Shown: positions 27,159 to 36,392 of the stretch, piece by piece
How positions within the stretch are numbered: position 1 is the first letter of the stretch
Layout of the letters: every line of letters starts with the position of its first letter
Assembly: GCA_015478775.1 (NCBI GenBank)
Contig: JADMKP010000010.1
Coordinates: 422,593 to 486,592 of the forward strand
Source: Fermentimonas sp.
Lineage (GTDB): Bacteria; Bacteroidota; Bacteroidia; Bacteroidales; Dysgonomonadaceae
Direction: 5' to 3'
DNA length: 64,000 nt
Notes under the pieces: model-generated
Told to the model about the DNA's origin: nothing
The model's database searches: none
The model's input: only the letters and a program-made list of their open reading frames with translations
Position numbers and translations under genes: made by a program

Positions 27159-27911
27159 CTATGCATTATTAAGATCGACCAGCAGTTTGGTAATTTTTTC
27201 TACTGCCGCTGATGCAAATAGTTTTCCCTTAGCGGCAGTTGATTTTTTGGGGTTGCCAATTCCAGTATCTTCCGATACTATATCCCAATGACGGGGTGTC
27301 CAGCCTATCTTTTGGTTTAATGCATCAATTTTAACGGGCTTTACGGCACCATCGCCTGCACTCTGCATGTTTACCAGCTCGGGGTGATAATGAAGCATTA
27401 CAGAGGTTTCTAACTCACCAGCATGCTCATCGGGTTTTTCTTCAAAAAAGTCGTCAGAAGGGACAACTGTCCACCAATCGACCACAATAATTTGAAAGTC
27501 GGTAAACGTTACCTGCAAATCTCTTACATATGATTTGAAAGTGTTGCCGCCGTGACCGTTTACAATAACCAGCTTTTTAATGCCCTGTATATTTAATGAT
27601 GTAACTATGTCAACAAGAATGGCTTTCTGAGTTTCAGTTCTTGTATGAACACAAAAGGGTTTATTCCATTGCCCCATATTTTGAGAACCAAAATAAACGG
27701 GAGACATAACCATGTTAACCACTCCCTGTTTGTATGCCATTTCGGCTGCATCACTAGCTATCTCGTATGTAAGGATACAATCGGTAAGATATGGAAGATG
27801 ATAATTATGAGGCTCTACGGCACCCCATGGCAGAATTGCTATACTATAATTTTGTTTTGATACCTCACCCCAATTGGTTAGGGGGATATGAAGGAAGGTT
27901 ATTTTTGCCAT
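27159..27911 (-). CDS. Creatininase-family amidohydrolase
   Basis: This 250-residue protein shows the metal ligands of the creatininase fold: WGAVEPHNYHLPYLTD (Glu, His, Asp), the central NGHGGN, and DEHAGELETS, whose Glu binds metal. The family cleaves cyclic amides or peptide bonds (creatinine amidohydrolase, formamide hydrolases, MftE). No mycofactocin or creatine genes are near, so the substrate is open. The gene follows the RIC-LuxR regulator with a gap of 20 bases and may be transcribed with it. Confidence 0.88.
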   Translation of the reverse strand: MAKITFLHIPLTNWGEVSKQNYSIAILPWGAVEPHNYHLPYLTDCILTYEIASDAAEMAYKQGVVNMVMSPVYFGSQNMGQWNKPFCVHTRTETQKAILVDIVTSLNIQGIKKLVIVNGHGGNTFKSYVRDLQVTFTDFQIIVVDWWTVVPSDDFFEEKPDEHAGELETSVMLHYHPELVNMQSAGDGAVKPVKIDALNQKIGWTPRHWDIVSEDTGIGNPKKSTAAKGKLFASAAVEKITKLLVDLNNA

Positions 27912-27931
27912 CTATATAAAAAATTAAAAGA

Positions 27932-28846
27932 TTACATAGTTAATAGTCCGTTTCTTAAACAGTAGAATGTGAGCCCCGATACTGTTTTGACACCCGTCTT
28001 GCGAATTATATTTTTGCGGTGTGTGAGAACTGTATTGAGACTGATATTTAGCATATCTGCAATTTCTTTATTGATATATCCCTTAACAATTATCTTAAGA
28101 ATCTCTGTTTCTCTGTTAGTTAAGTGATTATTATCGTCGTCATGCTTATGAGGATGATCACTTATGATTGAGTGCTGCAACTGTTTTATATCTGTTGAGT
28201 TAAGCTGGTTGAGCTTGGGACTAAGCACCCTGTTTCGCAATCTGTTATGTGCAGCAAGATCTTTCTGAAACGAATGAACAGAAAATATTACTGCATAGCA
28301 AAGATTTTGATTGAAGTCGGAAGAAAGATGCTTTATAAGTATGTTTTTTAAATCATGAAGTAGCTCATCGGGGAAATCACCTTCGTAATTCATTAAATTG
28401 TTGAGCTTCTCAGACATTCTCTCTTTAAATTTTAAAAAGAGAATATTAAGCATGTTTAGCTCTTGGTTTTGCGAATCTTTTGTTGGCTTCTTTGCTGAGG
28501 CATTATTAGTATCTTGCTCGGAACCACTTATGGCTATAAATGCATTTAAATGCTTTTCGATATTTGGCATCAAATCACAATTGTAGTTTTCAACTGTATT
28601 ATGAAAGTAGTCTACTAACTCTTCAGCACCAATATCGCCAATATCATCGGGATAGAAATTTTCGTCGATATAAACATTCAGAACAGCAAGTACAAGGGCT
28701 GGATTTAGGTTGTATGATGTGCACAGCGACTCGATAGTATTTTCTCCAACACCTAATTTAATACCAAAGCGATTTAGTACGGGTATTAACTCATTGTACT
28801 CACTGAGCACATTGGCCATTACTGTATTTCTGTTCAATAAGTGCAC
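27932..28846 (-). CDS. RIC/ScdA-like domain fused to a LuxR-type regulator
   Basis: This 304-residue protein has an N-terminal stretch (VLSEYNELIPVLNRFGIKLG, about 13-55) resembling the ScdA_N/DUF542 domain of RIC iron-sulfur repair proteins, though the usual CCGG is replaced by LGVGEN. A helical, hemerythrin-like middle (about 60-220) follows, with a few His and Glu residues. The C-terminus is a clear LuxR helix-turn-helix (LTNRETEILKIIVKGYINKEIADMLNISLNTVLTHRKNIIRKTG). The neighbour upstream is a YgbA-type nitrosative-stress protein, which fits a sensor of NO or oxygen damage. The start may also be 28819. Confidence 0.8.
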   Translation of the reverse strand: MHLLNRNTVMANVLSEYNELIPVLNRFGIKLGVGENTIESLCTSYNLNPALVLAVLNVYIDENFYPDDIGDIGAEELVDYFHNTVENYNCDLMPNIEKHLNAFIAISGSEQDTNNASAKKPTKDSQNQELNMLNILFLKFKERMSEKLNNLMNYEGDFPDELLHDLKNILIKHLSSDFNQNLCYAVIFSVHSFQKDLAAHNRLRNRVLSPKLNQLNSTDIKQLQHSIISDHPHKHDDDNNHLTNRETEILKIIVKGYINKEIADMLNISLNTVLTHRKNIIRKTGVKTVSGLTFYCLRNGLLTM

Positions 28847-28907
28847 TTATAGGTCTGTTTGATTAATTGCCAGATTGCCCCCTGTTAATTGAAAGAGAAC
28901 CCTCTGT

Positions 28908-29228
28908 TTAGTTTGCAGAAAACTCTCTTTTTAGCTTGCGCTCTCTAATCATATGTTTGATTGTAACTATGGGATGGATAAAAAACAAGCGGGGTCCGGC
29001 ATATCGCATAACTATTTTTATCTTTTCCCTCATATCTTTTTTATAGCAATGTATTGTACACGATCCGCAGGTTGGTTTTTCTTCTCCAAACTGACATCGC
29101 TCTAATCTTTGCAGTGCATATGTATCTAAAACTTCGCACTCGTTGCATAACTGATTACCCGACTTATGTTTAGAGCGACAATATATAGTGATCATCTTTG
29201 TGACGACGTCTTTTTCTTTTTCGTTCAT
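28908..29228 (-). CDS. Nitrous oxide-stimulated promoter family protein (YgbA-like)
   Basis: This 106-residue cysteine-rich protein has the pattern of E. coli YgbA: ITIYCRSKHKSGNQLCNEC, then LERCQFGEEKPTCGSCTIHCYKKDMREKI and VMRYAGPRLFFIHPIVTIKHM. In enterobacteria the gene belongs to the NsrR regulon and is linked to recovery from nitrosative stress. At least six conserved cysteines suggest metal or Fe-S binding. A good AGGAGG ribosome site precedes the start. It precedes the RIC-LuxR regulator gene by 61 bases. Confidence 0.9.
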   Translation of the reverse strand: MNEKEKDVVTKMITIYCRSKHKSGNQLCNECEVLDTYALQRLERCQFGEEKPTCGSCTIHCYKKDMREKIKIVMRYAGPRLFFIHPIVTIKHMIRERKLKREFSAN

Positions 29229-29271
29229 CTCTCCTCCTGAGATTTTAATTCAGCAATATCGAAATTGAACC

Positions 29272-29303
29272 CAAAATTAGCGATTTTCTTGTTTCTAACC
29301 AAA
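29272..29303 (-). promoter_or_regulatory. Promoter of the ygbA-like gene
   Basis: The minus strand has TTTG (29300-29303), a 20-base spacer and TAATTTTG (29272-29279), with the start codon about 40 bases downstream. I see no recognisable NO-regulator site. Confidence 0.6.
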
Positions 29304-29344
29304 GTATAATGATAATCTAGTGTTCAGAAAATCAATAATTCATC

Positions 29345-29455
29345 TTAAAAAATCTCGTTTTTACTCCTTTTTTACTCCTTTTATATTCCCTTGCTAATTC
29401 TTTACTTTACTTTTACTTTCCATTTACTAATCTTTTATTTCACTTTACTATTCCT
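29345..29455. repeat. Pyrimidine-rich tract with TTTACT iterations
   Basis: The strand is almost all T and C with A, and TTTACT or TTACTCC occurs about nine times. It follows the stop of the HExxH gene on the minus strand, where it reads as AGTAAA repeats. It may be slippage-prone filler or part of the termination region. Confidence 0.5.
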
Positions 29456-30749
29456 TAATTAAAAGAAAATCCCCTTCTTCGTTTTCTTCAATTACGTATC
29501 CCTTGTTAAGCTCAATAACCCATCCAGCGCCTTTTATTATGTTTTCTGTAATCTCTGTTGGTACGGAAACTATTACCCAGCGCCAATCTGATCGTAGCAG
29601 TGCTCCGCCTTTGGTTACGGTTAGTACTCCCCAATTATCGGTAAGTACAATTGTTGGATAAACTGTTCCTTCGTCTTCGTCGAGTGGGATTAGGCTATTG
29701 GGGTTGAATGACATATTCATATCTTCGAGCCTAATTTCGAGATGGGGCTCATATAAAAACCTTGTTCGGTATTCATCGAGCGTGAGGCTGTGTGTTGATA
29801 GTCGCGCCGACTCCTCTTCCGTAATTCTTTTTACATCATATTCGTCTGCAAACTGACGCACATATGTTTGTAGTAGTATTCGGGTGTCGAGCTCAAAAGC
29901 CTCGGAGAAGAAATCGGTAAGATCGGTTTCGTTATCAATTTTTTTATTCCAGTAGTAATCTTTTTGATGAAGGAAAAAGCCGTATACGGGGATAGTTTCG
30001 TATGCGAAAGAACGCACAAAGCTGGGTGATTCTTCAAACTGCTGAATTCTTTTTATAAGATATTCGCGCCACTGCCATTTGTCGCGACCGCTCATTATTT
30101 GTCCTGTATACGTGGCAATGCCTTCAAGCATTTCGAGACTGTTTTCGGTAACCTGGGACCCGCGATAAAGTATATGACGGTATTTCCTGAAGATTAGAGC
30201 ATTTCGTAAGTGCTCTTCTGATTTATTTAACCTGGGTGCTTTTAGAGCCGCCTCAAGGGCAGCCAGCTCTAGTCGAAGGTAAAATCTGCCATCTTTTTGA
30301 TCGAGATGGTTGTTTTCTTCTCTTCTTATATTAAACCCAAGCGAAGGCTGTGCTCTATGAAATAATTCGTGTGTAGTTAAGTCAAGCTTATCTAGTATAT
30401 GTGGAGGCAAAGGGAGCATGAGCATTGCCCAGTGTGTGCCGTTCCACATGATGTCGGTATTAGAAACAGGTACAGATTTGGGTAGCCTACCTACATATAT
30501 TTTATCTTGAAGTTTTAATTCGCCCTCTTCATCTTGTTGGTTTGCAAAGACTTCTCTGGTAATAGAATCTACTAATAAAATTGGTGCATATATATCTTTA
30601 TTCCATAATAAAATATACCTCTCGGTTTTTACCTTAACCTGCTCAAAATAATTAAAAATTTCGTCAGTTGAATAGTTTGATTTTTGAGCAAAAGTTACTA
30701 CCGAAAGCAGACTTAATGAACATATAACTATGAGTTGTTTCATACGCAC
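29448..30749 (-). CDS. Secreted protein with HExxH motif, putative metallopeptidase
   Basis: This 433-residue protein starts with a Sec signal (MRMKQLIVICSLSLLSVVTFA). The motif HELFH at residues 127-131 (context LTTHELFHRAQPSLGF) is a classic zinc site, and EAALKAPRL and YTGQIMSG regions follow. A third ligand may be the Glu in SLEMLEGIATYTG, an ExxA pattern about 85 residues on. The C-terminal 130 residues are beta-rich (WGVLTVTKGGALLRSDWRWVIV). I do not recognise a named family. It follows an SDR gene by 25 bases. Confidence 0.72.
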   Translation of the reverse strand: MRMKQLIVICSLSLLSVVTFAQKSNYSTDEIFNYFEQVKVKTERYILLWNKDIYAPILLVDSITREVFANQQDEEGELKLQDKIYVGRLPKSVPVSNTDIMWNGTHWAMLMLPLPPHILDKLDLTTHELFHRAQPSLGFNIRREENNHLDQKDGRFYLRLELAALEAALKAPRLNKSEEHLRNALIFRKYRHILYRGSQVTENSLEMLEGIATYTGQIMSGRDKWQWREYLIKRIQQFEESPSFVRSFAYETIPVYGFFLHQKDYYWNKKIDNETDLTDFFSEAFELDTRILLQTYVRQFADEYDVKRITEEESARLSTHSLTLDEYRTRFLYEPHLEIRLEDMNMSFNPNSLIPLDEDEGTVYPTIVLTDNWGVLTVTKGGALLRSDWRWVIVSVPTEITENIIKGAGWVIELNKGYVIEENEEGDFLLIKE

Positions 30750-30774
30750 TACATAGTAAGTTATTTAATCAGTA

Positions 30775-31554
30775 TTATGAACGCCGCATAACTCTCTCCG
30801 AAAGTTTTGTTACCCATTTACGAGGCATAAACCGAACAGCAAAAGGAGCCACTTTGTTGATGGAACCATGAATTACTGTTGTTTTGCCCTTCATCATTGA
30901 TACATAACCAAGTGTTGCTACATCCTTGGCAGTGGCAATTTTTACGTTTTTAACAACATCTGAAGCGTTCATCTTCGACTCCTCGCCAAAGCTTGTATGC
31001 GTTGGTCCGGGGCAGAGTGTTGTTATAGTGATATTATCATTTTTGAGTTCTTGATCCAGCGCTTCCGATAGGTTAAGCACGAATGCTTTTGTGGCAAAAT
31101 AAACCGCCATCATTGGTCCCGGTTGAAACGCAGCAGTAGATGCAATATTTAGAATTCGTCCTGGTTTCCGTCCCTTCCAATCTGTAATAAACAAATGTGA
31201 TAAATGCGTGAGAGTGGTAACGTTAAGTGAGATCATTTTCTCATATCTTTCCCATGAGGTATCGGCAAATGTGCCATAATCTCCAAAACCAGCATTGTTT
31301 ATCAGGTAATCAATTTCGATATGATTATCTTTAATTTCACTAAATAGTTCTTCAGCCGAGCTTGCTGTGCATAAATCTTTTACAACAACCAAAACAGATA
31401 TAGAGTAATTTGTTTCGAGATGTTCTTTAAATTCTGAGAGAATTTCACGGCTTCTTGCCACTAAAACCAAGTTGATATTGTTTTGAGCAAAAATTAGTGC
31501 TAACTCTTTCCCAATTCCTTTAGAGGCACCAGTAATTAAAGCTGTTTTCTTCAT
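30775..31554 (-). CDS. Short-chain dehydrogenase/reductase
   Basis: This 259-residue SDR has the cofactor motif TGASKGIG (residues 8-15), the NNAG motif in YLINNAGFGDYG, and catalytic Ser and YxxxK in IASTAAFQPGPMMAVYFATKAF. The loop after the first strand (LVLVARSREIL) has an Arg, which suggests NADPH. The C-terminal NKVAPFAVRFMPRKWVTKLSERVM is typical of the YqjQ/DltE-like group. The substrate is unknown. Confidence 0.92.
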   Translation of the reverse strand: MKKTALITGASKGIGKELALIFAQNNINLVLVARSREILSEFKEHLETNYSISVLVVVKDLCTASSAEELFSEIKDNHIEIDYLINNAGFGDYGTFADTSWERYEKMISLNVTTLTHLSHLFITDWKGRKPGRILNIASTAAFQPGPMMAVYFATKAFVLNLSEALDQELKNDNITITTLCPGPTHTSFGEESKMNASDVVKNVKIATAKDVATLGYVSMMKGKTTVIHGSINKVAPFAVRFMPRKWVTKLSERVMRRS

Positions 31555-31645
31555 AATTTTGTTTCTAATTTTAGATTACTATCTCGTTAAGCAATAGCGA
31601 CAAATAGTCTAACCTTAGAGAACAAATTTAATCTAAATTTAAACG

Positions 31646-33106
31646 CTATGTACGTTTTCTCGATTTATCTATCCTCAAAAATATAAAAAGTAATATTGTA
31701 AAGCCCCAAAGTGATGATCCGCCGTAGCTAAAAAATGGCAATGGGATGCCGATTACGGGCATAATGCCTATAACCATGCCTATATTAACAAGCAAATGGA
31801 AGAAGAATACACTTACTACGCCATATCCATAGACCCTTCCAAAAGAGGATGTTTGTCGCTCGGCCAGTTTTAGTAATCGAAGGGTGAAGAATGTAAACAG
31901 GATAAGAACAATTGTTGATCCGATGAAACCATGCTCTTCTCCAATTGTACAGAAAATAAAATCTGTATCCTGCTCGGGCACATACTTAAGTTTGGTTTGT
32001 GTGCCATTTAAATAACCTTTTCCGGTTAACCCGCCTGAGCCAATTGCTATTTTAGACTGCCCCACATGGTATCCTGCACCACTTAAATCTTGCTCCATGC
32101 CCAGGGTAACCTTTATTCTCATTTGCTGGTGAGGCTGAAGCACATCGTTAAATACATATTCGGCAGATTCAAGAAATGCGAAAGAGCCCACTAGAAATAA
32201 TAAGATATACAAATAGGTTGTTATTCTGTATCTAAAGAAAAGAAAAATGAGATATAATGCAGTAACGGCGAGGGCAATAAGAGCTATCAAGCCCCAGTCG
32301 ACCTGAACATTAAACAAGGAAATTATATATGCAACAAAAGCTATAATCGCTGAAAAGAGGATTATATAAAAACTACTCTCTTTGCGTTTGAGATAACTCC
32401 ATACAAGTCCTGAAGAGAAAATTATGATTAGCGCCGTTGAGATAATCTCTCCGGTTGAAAGTGAACCAATTTGTGTGTCTGAAAACCTTATACCGAGTAT
32501 GAAATACGCAATAGCAGCAATTCCCATAAACAGCACACCACCGGGTAAGCCCTCTCTATACATTACTAAAATAAAGCTAAGGTAAACAAGCGCGGTGCCT
32601 GTTTCGCTCTGGAAGATAACGAGTATAACCGGTAAAAGAATAATTGCAATTACTAGCAGCAGATTCTTCCTTTCCATCAGTTTAAAATCGTATACATAAA
32701 ACACTTTAGCCAATGAAAGAGCAATTATGAACTTCATGAACTCGGCAGGTTGAAGTCGCACCGGCCCCAATATCAACCAAGATCTGGATCCATTTATATC
32801 TTTTGCAAAAATGAGAGTGATAATTAGAAGTACAATTCCTAATAAGTAAAACAGGAAGGCGTATGTTTCGTAAAAGCTAACTTCTATTTTTATGAGTGCA
32901 AATGCAAGCAAGAGTGAGGTACCAATCCATATTAACTGTGAACCGGCACGTGATGACAGGTCGAACATCCCCGTTGCATTCTCAATATCGTAGCTTGCGG
33001 CATAAATATTAAACCACCCTATTAATACAAATACAAGATAAAGGATTAATGCCGGTCTATCCACCCTACCCTTTTCTATTAATTCGTTATTTGTATTACT
33101 AACCAT
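31646..33106 (-). CDS. rodA: Rod-shape glycosyltransferase RodA (SEDS)
   Basis: This 486-residue membrane protein carries SEDS hallmarks: LIWIGTSLLLAF, then RLQPAEFMKFIIALSLAK, QSETGTALVYL, and late on GGLTGKGYLNGTQTKLKYVPEQDTDFIFCTIGEEHGF and the PFFSYGGSSLW end. RodA polymerises lipid II glycan strands in the elongasome together with PBP2, encoded just upstream. It is longer than E. coli RodA because of an inserted membrane region in the middle, as is usual in Bacteroidota. Confidence 0.95.
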   Translation of the reverse strand: MVSNTNNELIEKGRVDRPALILYLVFVLIGWFNIYAASYDIENATGMFDLSSRAGSQLIWIGTSLLLAFALIKIEVSFYETYAFLFYLLGIVLLIITLIFAKDINGSRSWLILGPVRLQPAEFMKFIIALSLAKVFYVYDFKLMERKNLLLVIAIILLPVILVIFQSETGTALVYLSFILVMYREGLPGGVLFMGIAAIAYFILGIRFSDTQIGSLSTGEIISTALIIIFSSGLVWSYLKRKESSFYIILFSAIIAFVAYIISLFNVQVDWGLIALIALAVTALYLIFLFFRYRITTYLYILLFLVGSFAFLESAEYVFNDVLQPHQQMRIKVTLGMEQDLSGAGYHVGQSKIAIGSGGLTGKGYLNGTQTKLKYVPEQDTDFIFCTIGEEHGFIGSTIVLILFTFFTLRLLKLAERQTSSFGRVYGYGVVSVFFFHLLVNIGMVIGIMPVIGIPLPFFSYGGSSLWGFTILLFIFLRIDKSRKRT

Positions 33107-33129
33107 ATAAATAATCTTATATATAATTA

Positions 33130-35010
33130 TTATAAACTACCTGTTGGTATATTTCTGGTATATACGTAAGGAAGTATTTCGCGAGTCATAATTGTTTGCT
33201 CAAGCCATTTATCGCTTTCGGGAATTTCACCTCTGAAGAATTTTTGAAGCATTAATCTGGCAATAGGCACTGCATTGGTTGCACCAAATCTTCCGTTCTC
33301 TACCACAACGGCAATTGCTACTTGTGGGTTATCTTTTGGCGCAAAACCCATAAACATTGAGTGGTCATCTCCATGAGGGTTTTCGGATGTACCCGTTTTA
33401 CCGCAAACCTGCACCAAGGGCTCTAAATTTATACCTCTACAAGTACCAATGGTAACTGCATCGGCCATACCTGCTACTGTAAGTTCGAAGTAAGAACGAT
33501 CTATGCCTGTTTCACGTCTGGTTGTTAAATCCGGATCTAAACTACCATTTTTAATTTCGCTAACAACATGCGGTGTGTAAAAGTAGCCCCTGTTAGCTAT
33601 TGTTGCTCCCAAATTGGCAATTTGAAGTGGGGTTGTTAAAATTTCACCCTGACCAATGGAAATTGAAATGATATTGTGAGCATGCCATCTTTCGGTGTTG
33701 AAAACGGTGGAATAAAATTTACTATTAGGTATAAAGCCTCTTTTTTCTGAAGGGAGATCAATGCCAAGCCTATAACCGAATCCCATATTTACCATATGAT
33801 CTCGCCAAACATCAAAAGCGTCTCTGGTGTTTGCATATTTGGTACGGTTATTCAGCATATAATTTAAGCCATAGCTAAAGAAAGAGTTGCAGGATGTGGC
33901 CAGTGCATATTGAATTGAGAGAGGTGAGTAGTGACCATGACATCTTGGTCGACCGCCCAGAGGCGGATAACCGCCATAACATGAAAACAATGTTTGGGGA
34001 GTAATAATTTCTTCCTCAAGAAATACCAGTCCCTGTGCTGCTTTAAAAGTAGATCCTGGAGGGTATGTTCCTGCAATAGATCTGTTTATTAATGGCTTGT
34101 ATGGATTATTTTCGAGTGTTTGATAATTACTCCCAAAATCTTTACCAGTAAGCAGTGCCGGATCGTAAGTGGGTGCAGAAATCATAGCTAGTATTTCACC
34201 TGTTGAAGGTTCAATCATTACTATACTACCTACCTTATTCTGCATTAACAATTCGCCATAGGCCTGCAATTCTATATCTATGCCCAGTGTGAGGTCCTTG
34301 CCAGAAGAGGGACCTTTATCTTGGTTTCCATCATCATAACGCCCCTGCACTCTGCCATGAGCATCACGCAAGAGTATCTCTACACCTTTCTCTCCCCTTA
34401 AATCGGATTCATGCGATAATTCAATTCCTGACTTCCCAACATAATCCCCTCTAACATAATATGGGTCGGCAGCCATTTTATTTTTATCAACCTCTGCTAC
34501 GTAGCCCAAAATTAGTCCCATATTAGGGAAATTATATTGACGTTCCGTTCTGCTTTGGATATATATTCCCGGGAATTTATAAAGTTTTTCTTGTAACAGT
34601 CCGTACTCCTCAACATCAAGCTGAGTCATAAAAAGTTGTGGTGTATATGAAGAGTAGCCCGGGTTTCTTCTTCTGTCTTTCATCTCACTATCGAGCATAT
34701 GAAATCTGTCGATATCGATATTCAGAGTTTTGCAGAAGTCGAGTGTATCAAACTTAGTCATCTCTCTTACTACCATCATTACATCGTAAGTGGGTCTGTT
34801 ATAGACAAGAAGCTCACCATTTCTATCGTATATGGCACCTCGGGCCGGATAAAGTGTTCTCCTTAAAAAAGCATTACTATCGGCATAGTCTCTGTACTGA
34901 GGACTTAATATCTGCAGATTAAACAATTGCCCGATGTATATAACACCTATTATTACCACAATTGCGGCAATTATATATTGTCTGTTTGCTAAATTCTTAG
35001 GATTGTTCAC
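33130..35010 (-). CDS. mrdA: Penicillin-binding protein 2 (transpeptidase)
   Basis: This 626-residue class B PBP has an N-terminal membrane anchor (residues 12-32), then the dimerisation domain with RRTLYPARGAIYDRNGELL. The transpeptidase domain has the active-site SxxK in YPPGSTFKAA, SxN in TSCNSFF, and KTG in VCGKTGTSEN. It crosslinks peptidoglycan in the rod complex with RodA. It overlaps mreD by 14 bases and is followed by rodA after 23 bases. Confidence 0.96.
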   Translation of the reverse strand: MNNPKNLANRQYIIAAIVVIIGVIYIGQLFNLQILSPQYRDYADSNAFLRRTLYPARGAIYDRNGELLVYNRPTYDVMMVVREMTKFDTLDFCKTLNIDIDRFHMLDSEMKDRRRNPGYSSYTPQLFMTQLDVEEYGLLQEKLYKFPGIYIQSRTERQYNFPNMGLILGYVAEVDKNKMAADPYYVRGDYVGKSGIELSHESDLRGEKGVEILLRDAHGRVQGRYDDGNQDKGPSSGKDLTLGIDIELQAYGELLMQNKVGSIVMIEPSTGEILAMISAPTYDPALLTGKDFGSNYQTLENNPYKPLINRSIAGTYPPGSTFKAAQGLVFLEEEIITPQTLFSCYGGYPPLGGRPRCHGHYSPLSIQYALATSCNSFFSYGLNYMLNNRTKYANTRDAFDVWRDHMVNMGFGYRLGIDLPSEKRGFIPNSKFYSTVFNTERWHAHNIISISIGQGEILTTPLQIANLGATIANRGYFYTPHVVSEIKNGSLDPDLTTRRETGIDRSYFELTVAGMADAVTIGTCRGINLEPLVQVCGKTGTSENPHGDDHSMFMGFAPKDNPQVAIAVVVENGRFGATNAVPIARLMLQKFFRGEIPESDKWLEQTIMTREILPYVYTRNIPTGSL

Positions 35011-35515
35011 CAGTTCTTTTCCTATAAATTAATACATCTAACGAAATGATAATGAGAATTGAGACCAAAGATGATGCAATTATTCTTATAATAGTACTAA
35101 CTGCATTAAACATAGTAAAGGACTCAATAAAAAACAGTAGAGTTAAATGTAGTAATACTACAAACACAGTTAGTTTTACAAATTGAGAGGTTCCGGTATT
35201 TATACCAGGTACGAAATCATCAAAAATCTCTCTGTCGTAGAACAGATTAAGTATTGGTTTTCTGAACGTGGCCACTATAGTAGTGGCTGCTGCATTCATG
35301 CCCGGTGTATTAAGAAAAATATCAATAATTAGGCCCAATACAAAACCCGAAATTATAACATAGAAAGGATTTCTGCCAAATGGCAGTTTTAGAAGAAAAT
35401 ATATATATAAAACGGGAGTTGCAAAGCCAAATACATTTATCCTGTTGAGCAGAATAGCTTGTAACAATATAAGAAATATAAATAGTAAAAACTCCTGTAT
35501 ATATCTTACCTTCAT
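34997..35515 (-). CDS. mreD: Rod shape-determining protein MreD
   Basis: This 172-residue protein has about five membrane helices. VFGFATPVLYIYFLLKLPFG near the start and the GLIIDIFLNTPGMNAAATT segment are the conserved MreD features. It lies between mreC and mrdA as expected. It joins the elongasome at the inner membrane. Confidence 0.92.
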   Translation of the reverse strand: MKVRYIQEFLLFIFLILLQAILLNRINVFGFATPVLYIYFLLKLPFGRNPFYVIISGFVLGLIIDIFLNTPGMNAAATTIVATFRKPILNLFYDREIFDDFVPGINTGTSQFVKLTVFVVLLHLTLLFFIESFTMFNAVSTIIRIIASSLVSILIIISLDVLIYRKRTGEQS

Positions 35516-35543
35516 ACTATATAAATCGTTTTTTATTGAGAAT

Positions 35544-36392
35544 TTATCTTTCGGCTGCCTTCTCCAACTCTTTTTGCTCTTCGTAATACATATCGCTTAT
35601 AATCAAAACATTTTGAAGAGAATGGAAGTTTGTTGCAAGTTCAACCGTAAAGGTATTAAAATTATCATCCTTAGATTCACCTACACTTCTTACATACCCG
35701 ATGATGAGTTGTTTTGGAAATATACGAGAGAAGCTGGTTACTACTGTATCACCTTCATTATAAACCTCGTGTTTGGGCAATTCGCTTAACTGAGCCTCTT
35801 TTGTATTATTTCCATTCCATGAGAGTGATCCATAATTCTCGGAGTTATTGAGTTTGGCACTTAACCTGAACATGGGGTTTATTATTGGAATTACTAAAGA
35901 GAAGTTGTCGGTGGCAGTAGAAACAACGCCCACTACTCCCGTTTGCGATATAACACCCATATCGGGCTTTACTCCATCTTTTAGCCCTTTGTTGATAGTG
36001 ATAAAATTATTACTTCCAGAGTAACTTAGGTTTACCACCTCGGCAGGGATAAAATAAAATTGAGGTTGAATTACAGAATCAGTAACAAAAGCATGATGAA
36101 CTGTTGAGTCTGCGTTTGCATGTTTGCTTATCTGAGATTTTAAATGATAAAGCTGGCTCTCTAATAGTGCATTTTGCTCTAATAAGAGTTGATTATTTTT
36201 TTTTAAATGTATAAAAGAAATAGCATTGTTAGAGACATTATATACCCATCCCATTACACTATTTGCAGAAGTAAGATAAACACTTCTTTGATATGAGTTG
36301 TGTGCAAAAATGAGATAGAAACTGAATGCTATTAGTAATACTGCAAGCATCCAGTGACTATTTCTTATAATGAAGTTGAATAAATTGCGCAT
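35544..36392 (-). CDS. mreC: Rod shape-determining protein MreC
   Basis: This 282-residue protein has one N-terminal membrane helix (about 14-32), a short coiled coil (65-95) and two beta domains with FYFIPAEVVNLSYSGSNNFITINKGLKDG and GVVGVVSTATDNFSLVIPIINP, the MreC core. Its start codon overlaps the mreB stop (TAATG). It bridges cytoplasmic MreB and periplasmic PBP2. Confidence 0.94.
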   Translation of the reverse strand: MRNLFNFIIRNSHWMLAVLLIAFSFYLIFAHNSYQRSVYLTSANSVMGWVYNVSNNAISFIHLKKNNQLLLEQNALLESQLYHLKSQISKHANADSTVHHAFVTDSVIQPQFYFIPAEVVNLSYSGSNNFITINKGLKDGVKPDMGVISQTGVVGVVSTATDNFSLVIPIINPMFRLSAKLNNSENYGSLSWNGNNTKEAQLSELPKHEVYNEGDTVVTSFSRIFPKQLIIGYVRSVGESKDDNFNTFTVELATNFHSLQNVLIISDMYYEEQKELEKAAER

